Assembly (NCBI RefSeq): GCF_943913955.1
Contig: NZ_CALUAE010000025.1
Coordinates: forward strand, 13,167-77,166
Reading direction: 5' to 3'
DNA from: Mycolicibacterium bacteremicum
GTDB lineage: Bacteria > Actinomycetota > Actinomycetes > Mycobacteriales > Mycobacteriaceae
DNA: 64,000 nucleotides
This document shows, piece after piece, positions 25,565 through 34,703 of this stretch. Within the stretch, counting starts at the first letter, position 1. Each line of letters begins with the position of its first letter. The position numbers and the translations under genes are program-made. The notes under the pieces are model-generated. The model saw only the letters and a program-made list of their open reading frames with translations, made no database searches and was not told the DNA's origin.

Positions 25565-26893
25565 GTGAGCACCGTCCCCGAGACGACCGCGAGGGTCGCC
25601 GATGCGGCCCCGGCCCAGCCGCGCCGGGCCGTCATCGACCGCGCCTGGCGGGCGATCGGACCGGGTGTCGGGGTGCTCAGCAGCGATGACGGCGGTCCGC
25701 TCAGTCGCACCGTCAAACGGATCCTCGATCCGCTGGTGTTGCGGCTGCGGTCCAATCCGCAGTTCTCCGCGCCGGTGGTGGCGGCCGAGGTGGCAGAGCA
25801 GATGTATCGGGCGATCCTGGACCACGGCGTCGTGCTGTGTGCCGCCGCGGAGTGGTTCGCGGTGCTGAAGTCCCAGCGTCGCAAGCTGCGGCTGACCAAC
25901 GGTAACGCCCAGGAGCTGTACTTCCCGGTGTGCTTCGAACTCGCGGTCACCAGAGGCGCCCCGGTGCCCGGCGATACCGATACCGCGGTGGCCGTGTTGC
26001 GCGACATCCACGACGACCGTGACCGCAACGCCATCGAAGTGCTCAACCGCCACATCGCCGATGAACGGACGGTGGCCGGGCTGACCGCCCAGCTCACCCG
26101 CAGCTGGGCGGATGTGACGCCGTCGGCGGCCATCACCGACCCGTTCCTGGCGGGTCTGTCCACCGTGCTCGGTGACGCGGCGTCGCACGGTGAATCGGTT
26201 GCTCGGCAACGGGTCTGGTCGGCGTTGGTGGCCGATGCCACCCCCTACAATTTGGGGGCCCGCGCCCACCACCGCGATCCCGATCTGCCCTGGTCGCTGA
26301 CGGAGGTCGGGTTGAGTTCCACGGTGCCGCAGGCGCCCCCGCCCGTCCACGGCGGAACCGACGCGGACCGGCCGCTGAACCGCAGCGTCGTCGACCGGGT
26401 GCGGGCCACGCTGCGGCGGGCGCTGGATCGCGATGAGCTGCCGGAGGTGCCGTTGCTGTGTGCCGAGGAGGTCGACCGCGCCTGCGCTCCGTGGGGACTA
26501 CTGGCCGAGGACATCCAGGCGACGTTGGTCGCCGGCATCGAGATCGCGGTCGAACTCGCGCCGCTCGACGAGGCGGCGACGCCGAGATACCGGTTGGCCG
26601 CCCAGGTTCAGGCCCGGTTGCGCAAGGAGGCCTACGTTCTGCACGCACGCCGGTATCTGGCTGGCGGGGCGGCGCTGCACCCGCGCCAACAGCAGGTCAC
26701 CGATGAGCTCGCGACCTTCGCGCGGCCCTATCTGAGTCGGCTGTGGGCCCGGCTGCACGGCCGAGACGTCTGGCAGGAGAGTTGCGCCGACGTCGACGAG
26801 GTGCGCGCCCTGCTCGAGGGGGTGGCGCGGTCGGTCAGCCTCGATCACCGCCAGCGCATCAAGGCGATGCTGGAGCTGGAGGCGATCCGATGA
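25565..26893 (+). CDS. Unknown all-helical protein of the CHAT locus
   Basis: 442 residues; family not recognised. Predicted almost wholly alpha-helical, with many Arg/Ala-rich amphipathic helices, no signal peptide and no transmembrane segment. Noticeable stretches are VLRLRSNPQFSAPVVAAEVAEQMY, LCAAAEWFAVLKSQRRKLRL, and a second half (NRSVVDRVRATLRRALDRDELPEVPLLCAEEVDRACAPWGLL, then YVLHARRYLAGGAALHPRQQQVTDELATFARPYLSRLWARLHG). The two halves have similar rhythm and may be a duplication. GTG 25565 is chosen from the -10 six bases upstream. It overlaps the next gene by four bases, so the two products probably interact. Confidence 0.72.
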   Translation: MSTVPETTARVADAAPAQPRRAVIDRAWRAIGPGVGVLSSDDGGPLSRTVKRILDPLVLRLRSNPQFSAPVVAAEVAEQMYRAILDHGVVLCAAAEWFAVLKSQRRKLRLTNGNAQELYFPVCFELAVTRGAPVPGDTDTAVAVLRDIHDDRDRNAIEVLNRHIADERTVAGLTAQLTRSWADVTPSAAITDPFLAGLSTVLGDAASHGESVARQRVWSALVADATPYNLGARAHHRDPDLPWSLTEVGLSSTVPQAPPPVHGGTDADRPLNRSVVDRVRATLRRALDRDELPEVPLLCAEEVDRACAPWGLLAEDIQATLVAGIEIAVELAPLDEAATPRYRLAAQVQARLRKEAYVLHARRYLAGGAALHPRQQQVTDELATFARPYLSRLWARLHGRDVWQESCADVDEVRALLEGVARSVSLDHRQRIKAMLELEAIR

Positions 26894-27948
26894 GGCTGAC
26901 CGCGCAGGACGGGCTCTGGGCCACCGGCGGACCGCCCGCCGGACCGCCGGCCGTGGCCGTGCTGGAGGTCGCCGGTGCGATCCTGGCCTGGACGGTCGAC
27001 GATCCCGCCGCACCGGTGCAGCTCACCTTCACCGATGTCGCCGTCGCCGACTGGCTGTGGCGGGTGACCGGTGAAGCCGGGCATGTGGCACTGCTCGATG
27101 CCGTACGCGGCGCGCCCGCCGACCCGCAATCGGTCATCGAGGTGCCCGGTGTGACCCTCGACCCGCAGGCGCTGGCACCACTGCGCCGGCTGGCGCTGGG
27201 GCACTGGTTGCGGCGCTGGTGGCCGGCCAGCGCGCGGGATTCGATCGCGGATCTGGATGCGGCGGTGCTGGATGCCGAGATCGCCCTGCTGACCGCGGCG
27301 GTCGAGGACTTCTTCGTCGCGGACACCCTCGATTCCGATGTCGAAATGCTGCTGGCGCCGCACCTGAGCGCGCTGGCCGGCCGGCAACGCTCCGGTGATC
27401 CGCGGATCGCCGAACTGGTGTCCGCCTGCGCCGATCTCGCGGACTGGCCCGACCACGACCGGATCGAGGCGCCGACGGCCCGGCGTGACGATTACGCGCT
27501 GGCGGCCGGCGCGGGCGGACTCCCGACCGAGGGGGTGATCGCCGGCGGTGCCGCGTCGGTGAGTTGGAGTGCGGTACCGCCCGCTGTGTTCGACGCGGCC
27601 GAGGACACCGTCGACTGGTCGGTGCGCGCCGCCGATACCGGGGAGGTCGTGGTCGAGGTGCGCGCCGCGGTCACCGCGCCCGCTGACGGCGTCGCGGTGC
27701 GGCTGCGCAGCGGGGAGCTTGCCGCCGACGGGGTGTTGTCCGGCGACGGTACCGCCAGACTGGTGCTGCCGATCTCGGAATCAGCCGCGTGGAACCATGA
27801 TTGGAGCACCGCAGCGGTGACACTGGGTGCCGGGGACGGTGAGGACCGGGCCGCGCGCGAGCGGCTGCGGGTGTTCGCCCGCCGCCGGCTCGCGGGGCCC
27901 GATGACGCTTTCCTGGCCGAGGTGCTGGCCGCCGAGTCGGACTACTGA
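26890..27948 (+). CDS. Unknown two-domain protein of the CHAT locus
   Basis: 352 residues; family not recognised. Residues 1-200 begin with a beta-rich part (VAVLEVAGAILAWTVDDPAAPVQLTFTDVAVADWLWRVTGE) and continue with helices (LRRLALGHWLRRWWPASARDSIADLDAAVLDAEIALLTAAVEDFFVADTLDSDVEMLLAPHL). Residues 215-330 look like an immunoglobulin-type beta-sandwich (TVDWSVRAADTGEVVVEVRAAV, VAVRLRSGELAADGVLSGDGTARLVLPI). ATG 26890 overlaps the preceding stop (ATGA). The last seven bases overlap the convergent esterase gene. Target binding rather than catalysis seems likely, but this is a guess. Confidence 0.72.
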   Translation: MRLTAQDGLWATGGPPAGPPAVAVLEVAGAILAWTVDDPAAPVQLTFTDVAVADWLWRVTGEAGHVALLDAVRGAPADPQSVIEVPGVTLDPQALAPLRRLALGHWLRRWWPASARDSIADLDAAVLDAEIALLTAAVEDFFVADTLDSDVEMLLAPHLSALAGRQRSGDPRIAELVSACADLADWPDHDRIEAPTARRDDYALAAGAGGLPTEGVIAGGAASVSWSAVPPAVFDAAEDTVDWSVRAADTGEVVVEVRAAVTAPADGVAVRLRSGELAADGVLSGDGTARLVLPISESAAWNHDWSTAAVTLGAGDGEDRAARERLRVFARRRLAGPDDAFLAEVLAAESDY

Positions 27949-29321
27949 CCCGGCTGCACGGCCGCCACCGGCTGGGTGTGCGGGGCGGGCGGGGCGATCG
28001 GCGGCGAGGCGGGTGGAGCGGGTGCCGCCACCGGCATCGCCACCGGGGCGACGTCGGGAGTGTGCACCTTGGCCGCCAGCCACGGCAGCGCCTCGCCGAA
28101 AGCGGCACCCGCATAGGCCCAGTCGTGGTTCCCGGGCCGGGTGATCACGGCGCACTCGATCCCGTGCGCGGTGCCGACATCGCACAGTGTCTTCGCGTCG
28201 GCGGCCTGCGGCGGGGGCGGCGAGACCCCGGCGCCGTTCACGGCGAACCAGCCGGAGACCCCGGTGTACTGGCCGTGCCTGGTGATGGCGGTGCCCGGGT
28301 CGAATTCGTCGTAGGCGGCCGCGTTGCCGCCGAAGAGGCGCTCGATGGTCTGTTCCTTGGTGCCGGTGTTGGGTGCCAGGTCACCGGCGATGTCCTCGAA
28401 GGTGGAGAACTTCTCCGGGTGCATCGCGACGAGGTCCACCGCGCAGGTGCCGCCCATCGAGAAGCCCGCGACCCCCCAGTTCGCCGGATCGGCGCTGACA
28501 CCGAACTTCGACACCACGGTCGGCACAACATCTTTGGTCAGGTGGTCGGCGACGTTGCCGCGGACACCGTTGACGCATTCGGTGTCGTTGCTGAAGGCGC
28601 CCGCCACATCGGCGAACACCAGCACCGGCGCGTTGCCGTGGTGCTGGGCGGCGAAGGCGTCGACGGTCTGCACGGCCGACCCGGCCCGCGCCCAGTCCTC
28701 CGGCGTGTTCAGCTCACCGCCGATCATCATGACCGCGGGGAGCTTCGGTGGCGGATCGGAGGCGAACCACGCAGGCGGCAGATAGACCAGTTCGCTGCGG
28801 TGCTTGAAACCCGAACCCGCGTCACCGGTGTCGACGACCACCAGTGATCCCTTGGGCGGCAATGCATGTCCGACGTGGTAGGCGGCGACCGTGGCGATAT
28901 CGGTCTCATCGGGCAGCGGCCCGTCGGTGAGTGTGCCCCAGGCCGAGCCGACCGTGGGGAAGTAGCCCGTCCAGAGATTCACCGCCAGCGCCGCGCACAG
29001 TGCGCACAGCGGCACCGCGCCCACCAACGCCGCCCGCCGCAGCAACCGCGTGCCGCGCCAGCCGACGATCAGTGCGCAACAGGCGAATCCGGTGGTGCCC
29101 ACCCAGATCCACAGCGCCGGCGGGGCGGGCTCGCCGGCCAGGCCCTCGCTGTTGATGTACCAGTGCGCGGTCACGATCGCGATGAGCCCGACCGCGGCGG
29201 CAGTCAGCAGCACCCAGGGGCGTTGCCGGCGAAGGGCGAACAACACGACTGCGCCGGTGACGAGTTGCACGATGGTCGGCACCCATCCGTGGGTGAGCGA
29301 CATCAGCGTCGGGTGGGTCAC
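27942..29321 (-). CDS. Membrane-anchored alpha/beta-hydrolase (esterase family)
   Basis: 459 residues. Four transmembrane helices fill the first 130 residues (VPTIVQLVTGAVVLFAL; WVLLTAAAVGLIAIVTAHWYI; ALWIWVGTTGFACCALIVGW; ALVGAVPLCALCAALAVNLW). They are followed by an exported esterase/mycolyltransferase-like alpha/beta-hydrolase domain: nucleophile elbow GFSMGGTC (about residue 288), acid region and His in RPGNHDWAYAG (about 418). A Pro/Ala-rich tail closes the protein. It would act on an ester outside the membrane, perhaps in the envelope. It is next to lysX as in M. tuberculosis (recalled as Rv1639c). Start GTG 29321 leads directly into the first helix region. Confidence 0.85.
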   Translation of the reverse strand: MTHPTLMSLTHGWVPTIVQLVTGAVVLFALRRQRPWVLLTAAAVGLIAIVTAHWYINSEGLAGEPAPPALWIWVGTTGFACCALIVGWRGTRLLRRAALVGAVPLCALCAALAVNLWTGYFPTVGSAWGTLTDGPLPDETDIATVAAYHVGHALPPKGSLVVVDTGDAGSGFKHRSELVYLPPAWFASDPPPKLPAVMMIGGELNTPEDWARAGSAVQTVDAFAAQHHGNAPVLVFADVAGAFSNDTECVNGVRGNVADHLTKDVVPTVVSKFGVSADPANWGVAGFSMGGTCAVDLVAMHPEKFSTFEDIAGDLAPNTGTKEQTIERLFGGNAAAYDEFDPGTAITRHGQYTGVSGWFAVNGAGVSPPPPQAADAKTLCDVGTAHGIECAVITRPGNHDWAYAGAAFGEALPWLAAKVHTPDVAPVAMPVAAPAPPASPPIAPPAPHTQPVAAVQPGQ

Positions 29322-29362
29322 GCATCCATCGTGGCGCGTGTTGCTGGAAGGTTGCTGTGACC

Positions 29363-32300
29363 TCAGCGCGGCTTGGCCAGCGGGAACGGCAACGTCTCCC
29401 GGATGCTGCGGCCGGTGATCAGCATGACGACCCGGTCGACGCCCACGCCCAGTCCGCCGGTCGGTGGCATCGCGTATTCGAGGGCCTGCAGGAAGTCCTC
29501 GTCGAGTTCCATCGCCTCGGGATCACCGCCGGCGGCCAGCAGTGACTGTTCCTGCAACCGTCGCCGCTGCTCGACCGGGTCGGTGAGTTCGCTGTAAGCG
29601 GTGCCCAATTCGACACCCCAGGCCACCAGATCCCAGCGTTCGGCGACGCCGGGGATGCTGCGGTGCGGCCGGGTCAGCGGGGACACCGAGGTGGGGAAGT
29701 CCTTGTAGAACGTCGGTTGCTCGGTCTGGCCCTCGACGAGGCGTTCATAGAGTTCGAGCACGACCGCGCCGGCGTCCCAGTGCGTCAGATATGGCACGCC
29801 CGCGCCGTCGCACAGCGAGCGCAGGGTGTCCAGGTCGGTCTCGGGACCGATCTGGGTGCCCAGCGCCTCGGACACCGCGCCGTGCACCGTTTTCACCGGC
29901 CAGTCCCCGGAGATGTCGACCGCCTCCAGGGCGCCGTCGGTGCCGGGGCGCATGACGACCTGGGACCCGTTGGCCGCCGCCGCGGCGTTCTGGATGAGCT
30001 GCCGGCAGCCGTGCATCCACACGTTGTAGTCGGCGTGGGCCTGGTAGGCCTCCAGCAGCGTGAACTCCGGGTTGTGGCTGAAGTCGACGCCCTCGTTGCG
30101 GAAGGCGCGGCCCAGTTCGAACACCCGCTCCACCCCGCCGACGCACAGCCGTTTGAGGTAGAGCTCCGGCGCGATCCGCAGGTACAGATCCAGGTCGTAG
30201 GCGTTGATGTGGGTGACGAAGGGCCGGGCGTTGGCACCGCCGTGGATCTGCTGCAGGATCGGGGTCTCGACCTCGAGGAAACCCTTGCCCACCAGCGTCT
30301 CCCGTATGGCGTGCAGGATCCGGCTGCGGGCGGTGATCAGATCGCGGGCGTCGGTGTTGATGGCCAGGTCGACATAGCGGGTGCGGACCCGGGCCTCGGG
30401 ATCGGTGAGTCCCTTCCACTTGTCGGGCAGTGGACGTAGGCACTTGCCGATCAACCGCCACCGGGTAACCAGCAGCGACGGTGTGCCGGACCGGCTGCGG
30501 CCCATGGTTCCGGTCACCTCGATCAGATCGCCGAGGTCGATCGCGGAGGTGAAGTCGGCATCGTGGCCGACGGTCAGCCGCGATTCACCGAGCAGCAGTT
30601 GCACATCCCCGGACCAGTCGCGCAGCTGGGCGAACAGCACGCCGCCGTAATCGCGCAGTCGCAGGATCCGGCCGGCCACCGTGACGGTCACATCGGCCGC
30701 GGTGGTGGCCAACGCCTCCGCGACGGTGTGACTGGGTGCCTCCCCGACCGGGTAAGCGTCGACACCGTTGTCCTGCAGCGCCTTCAGCTTCGCCATCCGG
30801 ACCCGCACCTGCTCGGGCAGCCGGTTCTCGTCGGCGCCGGGCAGGTCCTCGGCCAGCGCGCTGACATCCGGTGCGCTGCCGTCGCCGTGCAGTAGGCCGC
30901 TGTCCACCAACACCTTCGGTGCGGCGACGTGTTCGCCGGTGTGCTCCTTGCGCCGCGAGAAGGGCAGCACCAGGAACCCCTCGGCGATCACCGAGGCCAC
31001 CCCGACCCGGGGGATCTCCCGGGTCTCCTCGTAGCAGGCGTAGCGCGGTACCCATTCCGGCTGGTATTTCATGTTCGACCGGTACAGCGTCTCCAGCTGC
31101 CACCAGCGGGAGAAGAACACCAGCAGGGCGCGCCACAGTCGGGCCACCGGGCCCGCGCCGAGTTGGGCGCCCTGTTCGAAGGCCGAACGGAACATCGCGA
31201 AATTCAGCGAGATACGGCTGATCCCGAGGTCCTCGGCCTGCAGGCACAGCTCGCTGACCATCAGTTCGATGGTGCCGTTGGGGGACTGCGGCGAGCGGCG
31301 CATGACGTCCAGCGACACCCCGTTGGCGCCCCATGGCACCAGCGACAGCATCGCGACGACCTGATCCTCGGAGCCGTCGGACCCGCCTTCGGTCACCGCC
31401 TCGACCAACAGACAGTCGCCGTCGGCCGGATCGCCGAGTCGGCCCAACGCCATCGAGAAACCGCGTTCGGTCTCGGTGTCGCGCCATTCGTCGGCCCGGG
31501 CGATCACCATCGCCATCGCATCGGCGGTCAGGTCGCGGTGCCTGCGGATGCGGACCGTCAGTCCGGCCCGCCGGGCCCGGGTGACGGCCTGCCGCACCGG
31601 CTTCATGTCCGGGCCGGACAGCTTGAACCGGTCGGGATGCAGGATCGCTTCGTCGCCGAGTTCGATGGCGTTGAGGCCGGCGTCCCGGAACGCCTGGGCC
31701 GCAGCCGTACTGGCGCCCATCACGCCGGGCGCCCACCCGTAGGACTCGCAGAGCTTGAGCCAGGCGCCGATGGCGGCGGGCCAGGCCTTGGGATCGCCGA
31801 CCGGGTCACCGCTGGCCAGGCACACGCCGACCTCGACGCGGTAGGTCACCGCGGCCCGGCCGTTGGGCGCGAACACCACGGACTTGTCCCGGCGGGTCGC
31901 GAAGTACCCCAGCGAATCGTTTTTGCCGTAGAGCTCCAGCAGGCCGCGGATGGCCGATTCGTCGGGCCCGGTCAACGCGTTGGTGGCGCGCTGGGAGCGG
32001 AACAGCACGATCGCGGCGACCATCAGTGCCAACGCACCGAACAGCCCCAACAGCGCGCGCACCAGCACCCCGGGGTGCTGACCGTCGAACACGTCGGCGT
32101 CGACCCCGGAGAACGCGACGACGCGGTTGGCGGCGTAGCCGAGCCGGTAGTCCGGTTCCAGGGAGCCCGGGAACAGTTCCACCAGACCCCAGCCGATCAG
32201 GATGCCCGCCGCCATCCCGGCCAGCAGCGTGCCGATCGCCTTGATCAGGGCGCCGCGGCGCACCTTGGCCCAGAACTCGCGGCGGGCCAGGATCAGGAAC

Positions 32301-32707
32301 CCGATGGCGGCCAGGTGGAACACCAGCCCGATGACCTCACCGAACTCGGCCATCACGGTCTCGTCGCCGGTGGCCAGGTCGATGATGTTCACCGCGACCG
32401 CGGCGACCATGTAGAGCACCAGGATCCACCAGGCGATGCTCTTGCGGGCCGCGAGGGCGGCGGCCAGCAGGGCGAGGACGAACGCCCAGGCGAAGCTGGT
32501 GTCGGGGAAGTTGAAGAGATAGTCGTTGACGAATTCGCGCGGCACCCGGATGACCGACCGCACGAACGGCGAGATGCTCGCCACCAACGACAACGTCGCG
32601 ATGACGCCGACGATCCATCCCGCCGCGACGGGCACCCAGGCGAATCCGGACGGTCGGCGGGGAGCGGGAGAGTGGGCCGACGGGGGCTGCGCGGTGGTGG
32701 CCGTCAT
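29363..32707 (-). CDS. lysX: Bifunctional lysyl-tRNA synthetase / lysylphosphatidylglycerol synthetase LysX
   Basis: 1114-residue fusion that charges tRNA-Lys and transfers lysine to phosphatidylglycerol, giving positive membrane charge and resistance to cationic peptides. Order: N-terminal membrane region with about seven helices (to about residue 225), a DUF2156/MprF-like transferase domain (about 240-590, e.g. LGYFATRRDKSVVFAPNGRAAVTYRVEVGVCLASGDPVGDP), then a complete class II LysRS. The LysRS has an OB fold (VTVAGRILRLRDYGGVLFAQLRDWSGDVQLLLG), motif 2 FRNEGVDFSHNPEFT and motif 3 GLGVGVDRVVM. A -10 TATTCT (32716-32721) lies eight bases before ATG 32707, suggesting an almost leaderless mRNA. 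Intact and of normal length. Confidence 0.96.
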   Translation of the reverse strand: MTATTAQPPSAHSPAPRRPSGFAWVPVAAGWIVGVIATLSLVASISPFVRSVIRVPREFVNDYLFNFPDTSFAWAFVLALLAAALAARKSIAWWILVLYMVAAVAVNIIDLATGDETVMAEFGEVIGLVFHLAAIGFLILARREFWAKVRRGALIKAIGTLLAGMAAGILIGWGLVELFPGSLEPDYRLGYAANRVVAFSGVDADVFDGQHPGVLVRALLGLFGALALMVAAIVLFRSQRATNALTGPDESAIRGLLELYGKNDSLGYFATRRDKSVVFAPNGRAAVTYRVEVGVCLASGDPVGDPKAWPAAIGAWLKLCESYGWAPGVMGASTAAAQAFRDAGLNAIELGDEAILHPDRFKLSGPDMKPVRQAVTRARRAGLTVRIRRHRDLTADAMAMVIARADEWRDTETERGFSMALGRLGDPADGDCLLVEAVTEGGSDGSEDQVVAMLSLVPWGANGVSLDVMRRSPQSPNGTIELMVSELCLQAEDLGISRISLNFAMFRSAFEQGAQLGAGPVARLWRALLVFFSRWWQLETLYRSNMKYQPEWVPRYACYEETREIPRVGVASVIAEGFLVLPFSRRKEHTGEHVAAPKVLVDSGLLHGDGSAPDVSALAEDLPGADENRLPEQVRVRMAKLKALQDNGVDAYPVGEAPSHTVAEALATTAADVTVTVAGRILRLRDYGGVLFAQLRDWSGDVQLLLGESRLTVGHDADFTSAIDLGDLIEVTGTMGRSRSGTPSLLVTRWRLIGKCLRPLPDKWKGLTDPEARVRTRYVDLAINTDARDLITARSRILHAIRETLVGKGFLEVETPILQQIHGGANARPFVTHINAYDLDLYLRIAPELYLKRLCVGGVERVFELGRAFRNEGVDFSHNPEFTLLEAYQAHADYNVWMHGCRQLIQNAAAAANGSQVVMRPGTDGALEAVDISGDWPVKTVHGAVSEALGTQIGPETDLDTLRSLCDGAGVPYLTHWDAGAVVLELYERLVEGQTEQPTFYKDFPTSVSPLTRPHRSIPGVAERWDLVAWGVELGTAYSELTDPVEQRRRLQEQSLLAAGGDPEAMELDEDFLQALEYAMPPTGGLGVGVDRVVMLITGRSIRETLPFPLAKPR

Positions 32708-32784
32708 ATCGCGCGAGAATATGCGCTTACCGGCTCACATGGGTGTTTCTGCGGACTCCTGAGCGCGGCGGGTGTCGAGCCGCC

Positions 32785-33144
32785 TCACCAGACCGGGCCG
32801 GTGTATTTCTCGCCGGGCCCGTGCCCCGGTTCCTCCGGCGCGGCGCTGGCCTCGCGGAATGCCAGTTGCAGGCTCTTCAGCCCGTCCCGCAGCGGGCCGG
32901 CGTGCAGGCCCAGGAACTCTGCCGAGGAGGTCACCAGACCCGCCAGCGCGGTGATGAGCCGGCGGGCCTCGTCGAGGTCGCGGTGCGGGCTGTCGTCGGG
33001 ATCCGCGGCGCCCAGGCCCAGCTTCTCGGCGGCCGCACTCATCAACATGACGGCCGAGCGGGTGATCACCTCGACCGCCGGGATCTCCGCGAGCTCTCTG
33101 ATCTGCGGGTCTTCGGCGGACTGGGTTTTCTGATCGTCGGTCAT
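32785..33144 (-). CDS. DUF1844 family protein
   Basis: 119-residue soluble protein of the DUF1844 family, of unknown function and conserved beside infC in actinobacteria. The core is at residues 17-85: IRELAEIPAVEVITRSAVMLMSAAAEKLGL followed by DLDEARRLITALAGLVTSSAEFLGLHAGPLRDGLKSLQLAFREA. The N- and C-terminal tails are polar. ATG 33144 is the family start; frames upstream of it are the infC leader on the other strand. Divergent from infC with only a few bases between the start codon and the infC -10 element. lysX follows 77 bases downstream on the same strand. Confidence 0.88.
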   Translation of the reverse strand: MTDDQKTQSAEDPQIRELAEIPAVEVITRSAVMLMSAAAEKLGLGAADPDDSPHRDLDEARRLITALAGLVTSSAEFLGLHAGPLRDGLKSLQLAFREASAAPEEPGHGPGEKYTGPVW

Positions 33145-33150
33145 GCCTGA

Positions 33151-33156
33151 TAGAGT
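33151..33156 (+). promoter_or_regulatory. Putative infC promoter -10
   Basis: TAGAGT fits TANNNT; TTCTGA at 33128-33133, 17 bases upstream, is a weak -35. It would give an infC mRNA leader of about 265 bases that begins right beside the divergent DUF1844 start. Confidence 0.4.
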
Positions 33157-33247
33157 GGCACGATCGACCGTCCCGGCGAACGCCAGGGACAGTAAGTGGA
33201 GTCCCGCTCCCACCGCTGACCGTACCGGTCCAGCGGTCCGGTCACAG

Positions 33248-33350
33248 GCATCTGCGGATGCCCTGTTCTGCGCATGCGCAGGCGGCGTGAGCCGTGATCG
33301 GTCGGCACGGGCCCTGCTATATGCAGGGCCTTTCTGTTCGGAAGAACAGA
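33248..33350 (+). promoter_or_regulatory. Structured infC leader with attenuator-like hairpins
   Basis: Four hairpins in a row within the 270-base leader: GCATC-TGCG-GATGC (33248-33261), the 14-base palindrome CTGCGCATGCGCAG (33268-33281), GGCCCTGC-TATAT-GCAGGGCC (33310-33330, followed by TTTCTGTT, terminator-like), and TCTGTTC-GGAA-GAACAGA (33333-33350). A long structured leader before infC-rpmI-rplT is the rule in bacteria, where it responds to L20 or to initiation efficiency. The exact mechanism here is inferred. Confidence 0.6.
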
Positions 33351-33428
33351 GCTGCTGATGGCGTTGGACTCCCTGCTGGCCCGGCCTTCCACACGGTCGT
33401 GGCACGAGCAGACAACGTAGGAGGCCCC

Positions 33429-34037
<609 letters not shown>

Positions 34038-34062
34038 TCACCACCACACGAACTGAGGACAC

Positions 34063-34257
34063 ATGCCCAAGGCAAAGACCCACAGCGGCGCATCCAAGCG
34101 CTTCCGCGTCACCGGAAGCGGCAAGGTCGTCCGGCAGAAGGCCGGCAAGCGCCACCTGCTCGAGCACAAGCCGAGCAAGCAGACCCGTCGCCTCGACGGC
34201 CGCACCGTGGTGGCCGCCAACGACACCAAGCGCGTCAAGAAGCTGCTGAACGGTTAA
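34063..34257 (+). CDS. rpmI: 50S ribosomal protein bL35
   Basis: 64 residues, very basic: PKAKTHSGASKRFRVTGSGKVV, then RHLLEHKPSKQTRRLDG and VKKLL are the bL35 signatures. Component of the large subunit. It lies 25 bases after infC and 48 before rplT in the conserved infC-rpmI-rplT order, co-transcribed and controlled through the infC leader. ATG 34063 has GAGG about six bases upstream. Confidence 0.97.
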   Translation: MPKAKTHSGASKRFRVTGSGKVVRQKAGKRHLLEHKPSKQTRRLDGRTVVAANDTKRVKKLLNG

Positions 34258-34305
34258 TTCCGCTTCACCGACCAACTTTCACCCCGTTAGACAAGGAACA
34301 CTCTC

Positions 34306-34695
34306 ATGGCACGCGTGAAGCGCGCAGTCAACGCTCAGAAGAAGCGGCGCACAGTTCTCAAGGCGTCCAAGGGCTATCGCGGACAGCGTTCGCGGCTCTA
34401 CCGCAAGGCCAAGGAGCAGCAGCTCCACTCGCTCACCTACGCCTACCGCGACCGTCGCGCGCGCAAGGGTGAGTTCCGCAAGCTGTGGATCTCGCGTATC
34501 AACGCCGCGGCCCGCGCCAACGACATCACCTACAACCGCCTGATCCAGGGCCTCAAGGCCGCCGGCGTCGAGGTGGACCGCAAGAACCTGGCCGAGATCG
34601 CCGTGAGCGATGCGGCCGCGTTCACCGCGCTGGTCGAGGTTGCCAAGGCAGCCCTGCCCGAGGATGTCAACGCCCCGTCGGGTGAGGCAGCCTGA
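34306..34695 (+). CDS. rplT: 50S ribosomal protein bL20
   Basis: 129 residues, basic N-terminal helix then globular domain: MARVKRAVNAQKKRRTVLKASKGYRGQRSRLYRKAKEQ, YAYRDRRARKGEFRKLWISRINAAAR, NRLIQGLKAAGVEVDRKNLAEIA. Binds 23S rRNA early in 50S assembly and, in several bacteria, represses its own operon by binding the leader. Third gene of the infC operon. Shine-Dalgarno AAGGA about 10 bases upstream. Confidence 0.97.
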   Translation: MARVKRAVNAQKKRRTVLKASKGYRGQRSRLYRKAKEQQLHSLTYAYRDRRARKGEFRKLWISRINAAARANDITYNRLIQGLKAAGVEVDRKNLAEIAVSDAAAFTALVEVAKAALPEDVNAPSGEAA

Positions 34696-34703
34696 ACGCT
34701 CCG

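Noticed and set aside
30929..33133. 734-codon frame antisense to lysX and DUF1844
   Set aside because: Shadow of lysX. Low-complexity His/Gln/Gly/Arg-rich product.
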